Source: an uncultured Clostridia bacterium
GTDB lineage: Bacteria > Bacillota > Clostridia > Saccharofermentanales > Saccharofermentanaceae
Direction of reading: 5' to 3'
DNA length: 55,449 bases
NCBI GenBank assembly: GCA_947167045.1
Contig: CAMVGO010000010.1
Span: forward strand, 1-55,449
The notes beneath the pieces are model-generated. The model did not search any database, had not been told where the DNA came from, and worked only from the letters and a program-made list of their open reading frames with translations. Below are positions 25,794 through 34,783 of the stretch, one piece after another (positions within the stretch are counted from its first letter, which is position 1; each line of letters opens with the position of its first letter). The position numbers were made by a program, and so were the translations under genes.

Positions 25794-26231
25794 ATGAAAG
25801 TGAACATAGACATTTCGGCGGAATACAGGGAACCGTTTGCTGTCATACACACGGATAAGGTGACGGATGAGATCCAGCGCATGATCGACGTGTTCAGCAA
25901 CAGCGAGACTCCGGTTACGGCACTGCAGAACGAGGAGGATATCGTTGTTTTGCAGCCGAAGGATATCTACATGGTAAGGGTAGAGGACGGGGATACGGTC
26001 ATATACGGTGCAAAGCAGAGATACCGCTCGCGCAAAAGACTCTATGAACTTGCTGACCAGCTTGGAAAGCAGTTCATGCAGATCTCGAAGACGACACTTA
26101 TCAACCTGTCGTATATGGACAGTATAGAACCCGGTTTCAGCGGTACGCTGCTGCTGAAACTCAAGAACGGCAGCAAGGATTACGTGTCGAGAAAGTATCT
26201 GCCGGAATTCAAGAAATATCTGGGATTATAA
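25794..26231 (+). CDS. LytTR-domain transcriptional regulator
   Basis: 145 residues. The N-terminal ~45 residues are not a receiver domain. The LytTR DNA-binding domain (~48-143) includes LQPKDIYMVRVEDGDTVIYG, the Y-R-x-R-K stretch, FMQISKTTLINLSYMDSIEP and YVSRKYLPEFKKYL. CGGGAGG lies 10 bases upstream. The pairing with a DUF3021 membrane protein is a common conserved pair in Firmicutes, where the membrane protein is thought to hold the regulator inactive. Confidence 0.92.
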   Translation: MKVNIDISAEYREPFAVIHTDKVTDEIQRMIDVFSNSETPVTALQNEEDIVVLQPKDIYMVRVEDGDTVIYGAKQRYRSRKRLYELADQLGKQFMQISKTTLINLSYMDSIEPGFSGTLLLKLKNGSKDYVSRKYLPEFKKYLGL

Positions 26232-26244
26232 GGAGATGAATAAG

Positions 26245-26682
26245 ATGAATAAGATAATCAAAGATCTGGTCAAGAGTACAGTGATCAGCATAGGTATGGC
26301 TCTGACGATATTCTGTCTGGCGGGGATCGTATTTGACATAATTTACGGCGGGAACTTCAGTCTTGAAGGATACCGTTTTACAAAGATGGTGGCAGGCAGC
26401 GCAATCGTAGGACTCGGGTTCGGTGTGCCGACAGTGGTTTATAACAGTGATAAGCTTCCGCAGCCGATAAAAGTGGTCATCCACATGGGGATAGGATGCG
26501 TGATCTATACGGTAGTGGCTTATGCCGTAGGCTGGTTCGGAGGTTCGGTCACAATTGCCCAGGGGCTCATAGTCGCAGCAATACAGCTGGTAGTGGCATT
26601 CGTTATCTGGTTCTGCTTTATGCGCTATTACAAAAAAGAAGCGGAAAAAATGAATGAGAAGATTCAGGCAATGAAGCGGTAA
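26245..26682 (+). CDS. DUF3021 membrane protein, partner of LytTR regulator
   Basis: 145 residues with four membrane helices, the DUF3021 layout, and a basic C-terminal tail (RYYKKEAEKMNEKI). ATG 26245 is chosen because AGGAG (26231-26235) lies 9 bases ahead; the ATG at 26236 touches the ribosome site. The AGGAG overlaps the last base of the LytTR stop codon, so expression is tightly coupled. Confidence 0.87.
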   Translation: MNKIIKDLVKSTVISIGMALTIFCLAGIVFDIIYGGNFSLEGYRFTKMVAGSAIVGLGFGVPTVVYNSDKLPQPIKVVIHMGIGCVIYTVVAYAVGWFGGSVTIAQGLIVAAIQLVVAFVIWFCFMRYYKKEAEKMNEKIQAMKR

Positions 26683-26790
26683 ATGTTATAAAGACACCTG
26701 AGTGTAACAGAAAGAATGTATAATCTCATCAGAGTTGCCCGGCAATCAAGTCGGGCAATATTATGTCCATATTATCGGGGGATAATGGAA

Positions 26791-27852
26791 ATGCATAATA
26801 AGAAAATAATGAGTCTGTTCCTTGCCGGAGCGGTGGTTCTTTCAGCGTGCGGCTGCAGTCAGGATAAGGCTGACGTGACTTCTCAGGAAATTACTTCCGT
26901 AATTTCGACGGTTACGGAACAGGAAGTGTCAGTGATAACTCTGCCGGAGACAACTCAGGCTGAATGGTATGAATTTGAACCTCATGTTTACATATCCAAA
27001 CTGCTGCCTGATGTTCCCCAGGATTACTGGGATTCATTCCACAACCTGTGTGATGCGCTCAGAAAGGGCGAAGACACGTTTGAATGTTCGAGCCAGGAAG
27101 CCTATGACTGGGCAACGGACCCCGTAACTTTCGCGGAACTGTTTCCGGCCGCCTGCATGAAGGTTACGTCAAAGAGTGAAGACGGGACTGCTCCTTTTGA
27201 GAACGGTTTGGGGAAGATATGGTACACGATGCCCGCCGAAGAATTTGTGCAGCGTCAGGCTGATTTCGAAGCCATGGTCGTTGACGTGCTCAATACCTGG
27301 CTTGAACCTGACGATGATGATTTCGAGAAGGCGCTCAAGCTCTACGATTACATGGAATCCACATATACTTACGAAGATGTGCCGCTCGATACCGGAAACG
27401 GTCACACTTACTACACGATGGTAAACAAAAAGGGTGTATGTAATGAGCTTAGCAGCGTATATGCATATTTCCTTCTTCAGGCGGGTGTGGAGGCTTTGCA
27501 GGTGGGATGCTTTGCGCCCGGAATGGATCATGCGTGGACCTATGTCATAATTGACGGAGTGGGCTATCACTGCGATCCCACATGGTCATTGAAGACAGAC
27601 ACAGCAGGCGATCTGATTCTCGATTATTTCATGATGACCGACAAAAACAGGATAGACGACGGGTGTCCCGTGGACGATCTGACTGCGCCCCTGCTTCCGA
27701 AATACTGGGCAAAGTTTTCCAATGTCTCATTTGAGGCGCCGCAGCAGAATTACAATTTCTCGTACTCATCCAAATACAGTTATCTTGATGAGGACGGAAA
27801 GATGCTCTACTACTATGACACAGAGGGACTGTACTGCGTAAGCTACGGGTGA
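26791..27852 (+). CDS. Transglutaminase-like lipoprotein
   Basis: 353 residues. Signal peptide with lipobox VLSAC, a Ser/Thr/Glu-rich linker, then a helical region and a transglutaminase core with C217 (KGVCNELSS), H247 (MDHAWTYV) and D262 (HCDPTW), the papain-like triad. Surface members act as peptidases or cross-linking enzymes. ATG 26791 sits 8 bases from GGGGGAT; ATG 26785 is too close. It is a single gene, convergent with yhaM. Confidence 0.85.
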   Translation: MHNKKIMSLFLAGAVVLSACGCSQDKADVTSQEITSVISTVTEQEVSVITLPETTQAEWYEFEPHVYISKLLPDVPQDYWDSFHNLCDALRKGEDTFECSSQEAYDWATDPVTFAELFPAACMKVTSKSEDGTAPFENGLGKIWYTMPAEEFVQRQADFEAMVVDVLNTWLEPDDDDFEKALKLYDYMESTYTYEDVPLDTGNGHTYYTMVNKKGVCNELSSVYAYFLLQAGVEALQVGCFAPGMDHAWTYVIIDGVGYHCDPTWSLKTDTAGDLILDYFMMTDKNRIDDGCPVDDLTAPLLPKYWAKFSNVSFEAPQQNYNFSYSSKYSYLDEDGKMLYYYDTEGLYCVSYG

Positions 27853-27869
27853 ATGCCTGGATTCAGAAC

Positions 27870-28901
27870 TCAGGTGTAGTCGCTGAACGAATTCTTGTAG
27901 ATAACGCTCTTTCCGTCGCCTGCGATGCCGAAGATCGGATCGCTTGATGATCCGGGCATCATGCTTCCGAACGCATCTTCGTACATGTACATGCGCGAAT
28001 CGATCATGTCTAACTCGTGGAGCATCATGGCTTCGGGTGTCGAAGGAACCCTGATGGCACCCCATTCCTGCTGCCCGTGATGTGAAGCAATCATGTGCTT
28101 GACCATGGCGACCTGTTCTCTGTTATAGGACTTGCCGCCGATGGCCTGATCCTGTCTCCAGACTTCATGGTCGATCATCTCGATGCCGAGCAGGGGATGG
28201 CCGAAGAGATTGCCCATGTCGGTATATGTGGCGATGCCCGTATCGGATGTCTTCATCTCGACGAGCTTTCCGATGTCGTGAAGCGCCGTGCCGCATACAA
28301 GGAGTTCGCGGTTGAGGAGCGTATATATGTCACAGACTGCGAAAGCTGTCTTTACCATCCTGTATGTGTGATAGGCAAGTCCGCCGTACAAGTCATGGTG
28401 CATGGATTTGGCTGCTGAAGACTTTGTGAATGCCTTGATGTTTCCCAGGATCAGCCTTACGGCGAGCGCCGTGAGCGAGAAATCATCTGCAGGGACCTCT
28501 AAAACAGTCATGTCGTATTCTCTTCCCGATGACTTCTTGATGAGCATTATGGTGTCGTTAACGAGCTTTGCGGGCTCGATCGGAGGAAGCTTGATGAGTT
28601 CCCTCAGTTCATCCTCTGAAAGCTTTACGGGCGTGATGTTCGTTATCTTATAACTCTTGTTGCCCTTGTATTCCGTCACTTCGAGAGTGGCTGCCACGGT
28701 TGTGCCTTCGGTGATGCCGCCTGCTGTCAGGTCTTTCTTGGTCGTATCGAAGATCAGGGCGGTAACGTTATCCGTGCCGTCATTTAAAGTGACCTTCATC
28801 ATGGGCTTGTTATTGGCGGTGGCTGCCTGTGTGACTCCCGCTACTACGGCAACGGTCTCGTGTGTGCCGAAAGTCATTGTATTAAACTTGATGATAGCCA
28901 T
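27870..28901 (-). CDS. yhaM: 3'-5' exoribonuclease YhaM family (OB fold plus HD domain)
   Basis: 343 residues. OB-fold nucleic-acid-binding domain (~1-95) followed by an HD phosphohydrolase domain with YHTYRMVKTA, ALHDIGKLVE and GHPLLGIEMI. YhaM in Bacillus degrades RNA and DNA from the 3' end with Mn. Length is slightly above the ~315 typical. AAGGAG lies 7 bases before ATG. It is transcribed alone, divergent from the HAD gene. Confidence 0.85.
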   Translation of the reverse strand: MAIIKFNTMTFGTHETVAVVAGVTQAATANNKPMMKVTLNDGTDNVTALIFDTTKKDLTAGGITEGTTVAATLEVTEYKGNKSYKITNITPVKLSEDELRELIKLPPIEPAKLVNDTIMLIKKSSGREYDMTVLEVPADDFSLTALAVRLILGNIKAFTKSSAAKSMHHDLYGGLAYHTYRMVKTAFAVCDIYTLLNRELLVCGTALHDIGKLVEMKTSDTGIATYTDMGNLFGHPLLGIEMIDHEVWRQDQAIGGKSYNREQVAMVKHMIASHHGQQEWGAIRVPSTPEAMMLHELDMIDSRMYMYEDAFGSMMPGSSSDPIFGIAGDGKSVIYKNSFSDYT

Positions 28902-28977
28902 GTATTACTCCTTAAGATAAGAATTCTTTTCGACACAATGTTAGCATTAGATGCCGTGCATTTCTATAATCGTGTGC

Positions 28978-29005
28978 TTGAATGAAAGCATATTCGTGCT
29001 AAAAT
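28978..29005 (+). promoter_or_regulatory. Promoter TTGAAT-16-TAAAAT with extended -10
   Basis: -35 TTGAAT (28978-28983), 16-base spacer, TGC then TAAAAT (29000-29005). It serves the HAD/ECF unit. The ATG at 29051 lies 45 bases downstream. Confidence 0.65.
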
Positions 29006-29050
29006 GGGCGCGAGTTGTCCGGGAAGGGCAACCTTGGAAAGCGGATCACT

Positions 29051-29707
29051 ATGAGATACAGGCTGGCATGTTTTGATCTTGACGGAACTCTCCTTAACAC
29101 ATTGGGAGGGCTTGCTCAGAGTCTCAATGCCGCTCGCCGTATGAACGGACTTGCACCGCAGACCGAGGAACAGGTCAGTTCGTTCATCAACAACGGTGTC
29201 GTAAAACTCATAGAAAGGAGCCTTGCGGCAGATCCCGGTGAATATACAGAAGAACTCAAGCAAAAACTGCTCAAGGACTACATCGCTTACTATAATTCGC
29301 ACTATCTGGAAAAGACTTTCCCTTATAACGGGATAACGGAAGAACTTATCCGTCTTAAATCTGACGGCATGATGCTTGCATGTGTCACCAATAAGGACGA
29401 CGAACCTTCACAAAAGCTCATAGAGCATTTCTTCCCCGGTCTTTTTGATTATGTGAGGGGATCGGTCGAGGGTGTGGAACGCAAACCCTCTTATGAACCT
29501 GTTGAAAAGTGCCTGTTTGCTTTAGGTGTCGAAAACGGCGACACTGTTTATATCGGAGATTCTGACATAGATATCAGAACTGCCGAAAACAGCGGTATGG
29601 ATATCATCAGCTGCACCTGGGGATACAGGACGCGTGATTTCCTTATGGAAAACGGTGCGTCGAAGATATGCACGGCTCCCGTTGATATCCGAAGTTTCAT
29701 GAGATAA
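29051..29707 (+). CDS. HAD-IA phosphatase, phosphoglycolate phosphatase-like
   Basis: 218 residues. Motif I CFDLDGTLLNT, helical C1 cap, motif II Thr in CVTNKDDEP, Lys in ERKPSYEP and motif IV YIGDSDIDIRTA. Length suits Gph/PpaX enzymes. ATG 29051 fits the family N terminus; the ribosome site GGAAAGCGG is weak. It lies 5 bases before the ECF gene. Confidence 0.88.
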   Translation: MRYRLACFDLDGTLLNTLGGLAQSLNAARRMNGLAPQTEEQVSSFINNGVVKLIERSLAADPGEYTEELKQKLLKDYIAYYNSHYLEKTFPYNGITEELIRLKSDGMMLACVTNKDDEPSQKLIEHFFPGLFDYVRGSVEGVERKPSYEPVEKCLFALGVENGDTVYIGDSDIDIRTAENSGMDIISCTWGYRTRDFLMENGASKICTAPVDIRSFMR

Positions 29708-29712
29708 ACATT

Positions 29713-30231
29713 ATGGCTGATAATACGAGGAAGAACAGATCAGGATCAAATCTCCGCATCATTGCAGAATGCGGTATCCTTGCCGCGCTCGTGTTTATCG
29801 GTACGGAGCTGCGAATCCCGACGGCACTCGGATTTATCAACCTGGGTGACGGCGTGATCCTCATAGCATCTTATTTCATCGGTCCTGCCGCGTTTTTCCC
29901 CGCAGCAATCGGTTCCGCGCTGGGTGACCTCATAGCAGGGTATCCCGTGTATATCGCGCCGACATTCATCATCAAGGGCCTCATGGGTCTCACGGCGGCA
30001 CTGATAATGAAGCATGCAAAAGGGAAGAGCATAAAAGATATCCTCCTGAGGATCCTGGCGGGTATCGCCGCGGAACTCATCATGGCCGGCGGTTACTTTG
30101 CATTTGAGACCATGATGTACGGAATGGAAGCTGCGTTGGGGTCTGTGGTGTTCAATCTTATCCAGGGCGGTGTTGCGATCCTGCTGGCCATCCCCCTGAC
30201 ATGCATGATAAGGCTTAAAAAGAACAGATAA
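29713..30231 (+). CDS. ECF transporter S component (ECF-type riboflavin S-component family)
   Basis: 172 residues with five or six helices. FINLGDGVILIASYFIGPAA and the AxxGxALGDL pattern match small-vitamin S components of the PF07155 type. S components bind a vitamin or precursor and dock on a shared EcfAA'T module, which is not in this window. Ligand not readable. It is coupled to the upstream phosphatase gene (5-base gap), which hints at a phosphorylated vitamin or cofactor substrate; that is inference. Confidence 0.83.
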   Translation: MADNTRKNRSGSNLRIIAECGILAALVFIGTELRIPTALGFINLGDGVILIASYFIGPAAFFPAAIGSALGDLIAGYPVYIAPTFIIKGLMGLTAALIMKHAKGKSIKDILLRILAGIAAELIMAGGYFAFETMMYGMEAALGSVVFNLIQGGVAILLAIPLTCMIRLKKNR

Positions 30232-30297
30232 GTTTTGTTTTCGCGCTGTCATATAATATAATCTGATTGAATTCCTTTGAATGAAGGAGATCTTTTT

Positions 30298-31671
30298 ATG
30301 AGTAATTACGATGTAATCATTATAGGTGCGGGTCCGGGCGGAATATTCTCGGCATACGAACTAGTTAACTTAAGACCTGATCTGAAGGTCGCCGTTTTCG
30401 AGGCGGGGAAGCCTCTTGAGGAACGCAAATGTCCCATAGACGGAGATAAGATTAAGAGCTGCATCAACTGCAAGTCATGCGCCATCATGCGCGGTTTCGG
30501 CGGAGCAGGCGCATTCTCCGACGGCAAATACAACATCACAAATGATTTCGGCGGAACCTTGTATGAGCATATAGGCAAGGAAAAAGCACTTGAGCTCATG
30601 AAGTATGTCGACGGCATAAATCTTGCAAACGGCGGTGAAGGCACAAAACTCTATTCCACGGCAGGGTCTTCTTTCAAGAAGATATGTCTCGAGAATAAGC
30701 TTCATCTGCTCGATGCTTCGGTAAGACATCTCGGAACTGACAAGAACTATCAGGTCTTAGGCAATATCTTCAACATGCTCAAGGACAAGGTGGATTTCTT
30801 CTTTAATTCTCCCGTGGGCGATCTCATGGTGCTGGAAGACGGAACGTATGAGGTGGAATGTCTCGGAAAGACATACACATGCAATAAGTGCATCGTATCT
30901 GTCGGCCGTTCGGGCAGTAAGTGGATAGAGAAGATATGCAGTGAACTTAATATCGAGACATATTCGAACAGAGTCGATATCGGCGTAAGAGTCGAACTCC
31001 CTGCAGTAGTGTTCTCCGATCTGACGTCAGAACTTTATGAGAGCAAGATCGTTTACCGTACCGAGAAGTTCGAGGACAAGGTCAGGACGTTCTGCATGAA
31101 CCCGAACGGTTACGTTGTTAATGAGAACACGAACGGGATCGTAACGGTAAACGGACACAGCTTCGATAATCCCGAGCTCCAGTCCGAGAATACGAATTTT
31201 GCGCTTCTCGTATCGAAACATTTCTCAGAGCCGTTCAAGGATTCGAACGGTTACGGTGAATCAATAGCAAGGCTTTCGAACATGCTCGGTGGCGGTGTCA
31301 TCGTCCAGCGTTTCGGCGACCTTACGAGAGGCAGAAGATCAAACGCTTCAAGGATCGAGGAATCTACCGTAAGACCTACTCTCAAGGCGACGCCAGGCGA
31401 TCTCTCACTCGTCCTTCCCAAAAGAATACTGGATGGCATAATAGAGATGATCTATGCATTGGATAAGATCGCTCCCGGTACTGCAAATGACGATACGCTC
31501 CTCTATGGTGTCGAAGTAAAGTTCTACAACATGGAAGTCGCGATCGATGACAGACTCGAGACGCGTTATCCCGGACTGTTTGTTATCGGAGACGGAAGCG
31601 GTGTTACGCATTCTTTGTCGCATGCTTCAGCTTCGGGCGTATTTGTCGCCAGGGAGATAGCAGAAGAGTAA
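30298..31671 (+). CDS. NAD(P)/FAD-dependent oxidoreductase, COG2509 type
   Basis: 457 residues. An N-terminal Rossmann motif VIIIGAGPGGIFSAYEL, a cysteine cluster CINCKSC, the FAD-contact segment RGFGGAGAFSDGK, and a C-terminal FVIGDGSGVTHSLSHASASG, as in uncharacterised FAD-dependent dehydrogenases of COG2509. The cysteine cluster might hold a metal or act as a redox centre. ATG 30298 follows AAGGAGA by 7 bases. A TATAAT lies at 30252 without a good -35. Physiological substrate unknown. Confidence 0.85.
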   Translation: MSNYDVIIIGAGPGGIFSAYELVNLRPDLKVAVFEAGKPLEERKCPIDGDKIKSCINCKSCAIMRGFGGAGAFSDGKYNITNDFGGTLYEHIGKEKALELMKYVDGINLANGGEGTKLYSTAGSSFKKICLENKLHLLDASVRHLGTDKNYQVLGNIFNMLKDKVDFFFNSPVGDLMVLEDGTYEVECLGKTYTCNKCIVSVGRSGSKWIEKICSELNIETYSNRVDIGVRVELPAVVFSDLTSELYESKIVYRTEKFEDKVRTFCMNPNGYVVNENTNGIVTVNGHSFDNPELQSENTNFALLVSKHFSEPFKDSNGYGESIARLSNMLGGGVIVQRFGDLTRGRRSNASRIEESTVRPTLKATPGDLSLVLPKRILDGIIEMIYALDKIAPGTANDDTLLYGVEVKFYNMEVAIDDRLETRYPGLFVIGDGSGVTHSLSHASASGVFVAREIAEE

Positions 31672-31676
31672 GACTG

Positions 31677-34034
31677 TCAGGCAGCCTGTTTCTTTGATTT
31701 TTTGGCTTTTACTATAAGCAGTACTGTAACGATTATCAGACACAGCACTGTGACGGCTGTCGTCGCAAGGCCGCCCTCAGGTCCGAAGTTTCCGCCCGTG
31801 ATAAGTGCAGTCGCATTCCTGTCGTAGAGTGCGGTAACGACTGAATTGGATGATTCGTTGCCCGATACCTGAAGTCCGTATATGTTGCCCTGTGACAGGT
31901 TCCATGCCGTGTGCATCGCAGAAGTCATCCAGATGTCGCCCGTGAGGAGATATATCAGAGCGAAAAGGACGGCTATGAGCACGAGGTTGACCGAAGCAAG
32001 CGGAGTGAATCCTGCATTGAGGGAGTGGAAAGCAGAGAACAGGAGAGATGATACGATGATGCCGAATGCTGTCTTGTATCTCTTTGAGAATGCGGGGATC
32101 ATGAAACCTCTGAACATCACTTCCTCAGATGCGCCCTGCGGGAACCACATCAGAAGATTGAAGATGAATACGCCGATGCCTGACATGTTCAGGTTAAATC
32201 CCGAGAATGTCAGCTGACCGGTAAAGTACATGATGCCGACTGTTGCTGTCATCATTAGGAATCCGAAAAGGAGTCCGAGTCCGTAATGCGTTGCTATGCG
32301 ATTTCCGCTCTTTAACGGATATCCGCAGGAGCCTGCCATGCTCTTGAAGTTCTTTAACTTCCACACTCTTCCCGCATGCAGGAAGTATGTGATGATGATA
32401 GCGGCATAACCCAATGTCATCATGCCAAGGAAGAGCGGATCTTTGAAGAATATGCCGAAGATCTCGAATGTCTTGCTGATGATGTCAGATACCGAGCCGA
32501 CGTTTGCCAGATCCTGGATGTAAGAAGAATACTCAGGTTTTCTCATGTATGATACGACGACGGGTATCATGGCAAGGAACTGGAAGAACGACAGAACGAG
32601 TAACGGGTAAAAGATCTGTGTAACGATATAACTGAAATTGTCGGTGATCTTGTTGAATACATCGAGTATGGAAGAGCTGCCGCCTTCTTTGTGACGTCTG
32701 ACTTCCTTTGCATCAACAGTATCAATGGATACAGTGTAACGTTCGATGTAAAGAAGTCTTACCGTGATAAGAACGATTATCGCCGACAGTATAAGTGTTG
32801 CTATAGAACTTACGATGAATCCCGGTACGTCGATCGTTCCCGTAAGGACATCGCCCATGCCATAGAACTGGCCGTATACCGGAAGATACATGTAGAAGTC
32901 TGCTCTCTCGGCGACGGACTGTATGCATGTGACACAGACAGCGACGAGTATGAGGAAGATAGGGAGGAATGCCGTTTGTGCTGAAACAACGGTGTCGTTG
33001 ATGACTGATATGAGTATGGTGATGGAGGCAATGAATATCTCGAGCACAAGGATGAATGCTATCAGCGCGAAATAGTGTCCCGCGTTGTAATTCGCGGTAA
33101 TAAATGCGATCGAGGCTATCGAACCCATCACGAAGGCGGGGATCATCGCTTTTATAACGACGCCTGCAAGATATCCCAGTACGATCGCATATCTCGGCTG
33201 CGGAGTGAGCAGGATGCCTGTAAATGTTCCGCGCTCTTTCTGTCCCGCGATAACGTTTGTTCCTATGCTCATGGAAGCATAGAGGAGAGTAACGAATAAG
33301 AGGATAGGCACGAATGTGCGTCCTAATGTGTTGGTAAACGCACTTACGCCGTAAAGAGCCTTTTGCGTCTCGACGGGCTGGTCAACTATCTGTGAGTCCG
33401 CTACGGATGTGACCTTAAGGCCGTAGTCGGCTCTGATCATGCTCATGTATCCTTCAAGATATTCGTCGATGAAATCATTTTTCATGTCTGAATATTCCAG
33501 CGAGTTGGTGCGGTAGTAGGTAAGGAGTTCGGGCTTTGCATCAGTAAGGCCGTTCTGGCGGTCTGATACCATCTGATCGAAGCCTTTGGGGAAGACAACT
33601 GTAAGATAAGCGTCGCCTTCTCTCATCCATTCACCGAACGTTACGAAATCATAAAGGGCATCAGTCTCTTTATATACGAACTGCGTCCAGCCGTATCCGT
33701 CGTAATTGTATTGGAATCTCGACATGTGCTCCCAATTGGCAAAATAGTTGTATCGGTTACCGTATTCCCTTGATTTCTTATCACGGTCTGCCTGTGTCTT
33801 CTCGTTGTATCTGATGAATGACTCAGGAGCGTTTACCACGACGACGTTGTAGACTTCATCACTGAACAGGTGATAAGGGAACCACCACATTATCCAGGAA
33901 ACCGCAACGCAGGAGAGCGCGACGATGAACATGACGGTTACGAGGAAGGTGGCAGGCGCCGCCTGGGCCCCCATCTGTCCTCTCTTGCGGAAGAAACTTC
34001 CGATTATCGTCTTTATTCCACGTTTTGCGCTCAT
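31677..34034 (-). CDS. ABC-2 permease (NatB-like) fused to a CPBP intramembrane protease
   Basis: 785 residues. The first ~440 form an ABC-2 permease with a large extracellular loop after helix 1 and the coupling region GQKERGTFTGILLTPQPR. A linker and further helices lead to a complete CPBP domain: E637/E638 and R642 in EEVMFRG, H670 in FHSLN and H708 in HTAWN. This fusion is a known but unexplained family. It is the last gene of a three-gene exporter operon. Unlike the CPBP-like gene at 135, all catalytic motifs are present, so proteolysis of a substrate or of exporter cargo is plausible. Confidence 0.88.
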   Translation of the reverse strand: MSAKRGIKTIIGSFFRKRGQMGAQAAPATFLVTVMFIVALSCVAVSWIMWWFPYHLFSDEVYNVVVVNAPESFIRYNEKTQADRDKKSREYGNRYNYFANWEHMSRFQYNYDGYGWTQFVYKETDALYDFVTFGEWMREGDAYLTVVFPKGFDQMVSDRQNGLTDAKPELLTYYRTNSLEYSDMKNDFIDEYLEGYMSMIRADYGLKVTSVADSQIVDQPVETQKALYGVSAFTNTLGRTFVPILLFVTLLYASMSIGTNVIAGQKERGTFTGILLTPQPRYAIVLGYLAGVVIKAMIPAFVMGSIASIAFITANYNAGHYFALIAFILVLEIFIASITILISVINDTVVSAQTAFLPIFLILVAVCVTCIQSVAERADFYMYLPVYGQFYGMGDVLTGTIDVPGFIVSSIATLILSAIIVLITVRLLYIERYTVSIDTVDAKEVRRHKEGGSSSILDVFNKITDNFSYIVTQIFYPLLVLSFFQFLAMIPVVVSYMRKPEYSSYIQDLANVGSVSDIISKTFEIFGIFFKDPLFLGMMTLGYAAIIITYFLHAGRVWKLKNFKSMAGSCGYPLKSGNRIATHYGLGLLFGFLMMTATVGIMYFTGQLTFSGFNLNMSGIGVFIFNLLMWFPQGASEEVMFRGFMIPAFSKRYKTAFGIIVSSLLFSAFHSLNAGFTPLASVNLVLIAVLFALIYLLTGDIWMTSAMHTAWNLSQGNIYGLQVSGNESSNSVVTALYDRNATALITGGNFGPEGGLATTAVTVLCLIIVTVLLIVKAKKSKKQAA

Positions 34035-34051
34035 AATATTTATTTCATTTC

Positions 34052-34783
34052 TTATTCAACATGATTCTCGACATATATCTTGAAGAATGCCTTCTCGAAA
34101 GTGTCGACCTCAGCCTGTTCTTTCAACTGTTCAACATTTCCCTGTGCGACGATCTTTCCGTCAACCAGTATCGCGATCTCATCGCAGAGTTCCTCTGCAA
34201 CCGAGAAGATGTGCGTTGACAGTATGATCGCGTGTCCCTTTTCCTTCAGTTCCAGAAGATAATCCGTGACCTGTTTTGAAGTCAGGATATCGAGTCCGTT
34301 CGTAGGCTCGTCGAATATGATCACCGGCGGATTATGGATGAGGCTTATCGCGATCGATATCTTCTGTTTCATACCGGTCGAAAGCTCGGTTATCCTCTTT
34401 TCCGCAAAAGGCGATATGCCGAATCTCGCAAAGCTCTCATCACGTCTGTCCCTCATCTCGTTTGCGGGAATGTCATACAGTTCTGCAAAGAAATTGAACA
34501 GGTTGTTCGGAGTGGACATCGGATCGAGCTTGATCTCATTGGTAAGGAAACCGATCTTTCTGTGGATCTCGAGAAGATCCTTGTCTGATGACAGACCGTC
34601 TATCTCGATCTTGCCTGATGTCGGTCTCATGAGCGTGGAGATCATCTGCATCAAAGTGGTCTTGCCGGCTCCGTTAGGACCCAACAGACCGAATATCTGT
34701 CCTTCGCGGACTTCGAAGCTGACGCCCTTTATAGTCTCGCTGTCTTTTGTATAACTCTTGTGGACATCGGTTAACTTGATCAT
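34052..34783 (-). CDS. ABC transporter ATPase, NatA-like
   Basis: 243 residues. Walker A GPNGAGKTTLMQ, signature LSTGMKQKISIA, Walker B VIIFDEPTNGLD, switch His in ILSTHIFSVAEEL. It overlaps the upstream permease gene by 4 bases (ATGA) and precedes the permease/CPBP gene. NatAB exporters move Na+ or toxic compounds; specificity here is not determined. Confidence 0.92.
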   Translation of the reverse strand: MIKLTDVHKSYTKDSETIKGVSFEVREGQIFGLLGPNGAGKTTLMQMISTLMRPTSGKIEIDGLSSDKDLLEIHRKIGFLTNEIKLDPMSTPNNLFNFFAELYDIPANEMRDRRDESFARFGISPFAEKRITELSTGMKQKISIAISLIHNPPVIIFDEPTNGLDILTSKQVTDYLLELKEKGHAIILSTHIFSVAEELCDEIAILVDGKIVAQGNVEQLKEQAEVDTFEKAFFKIYVENHVE

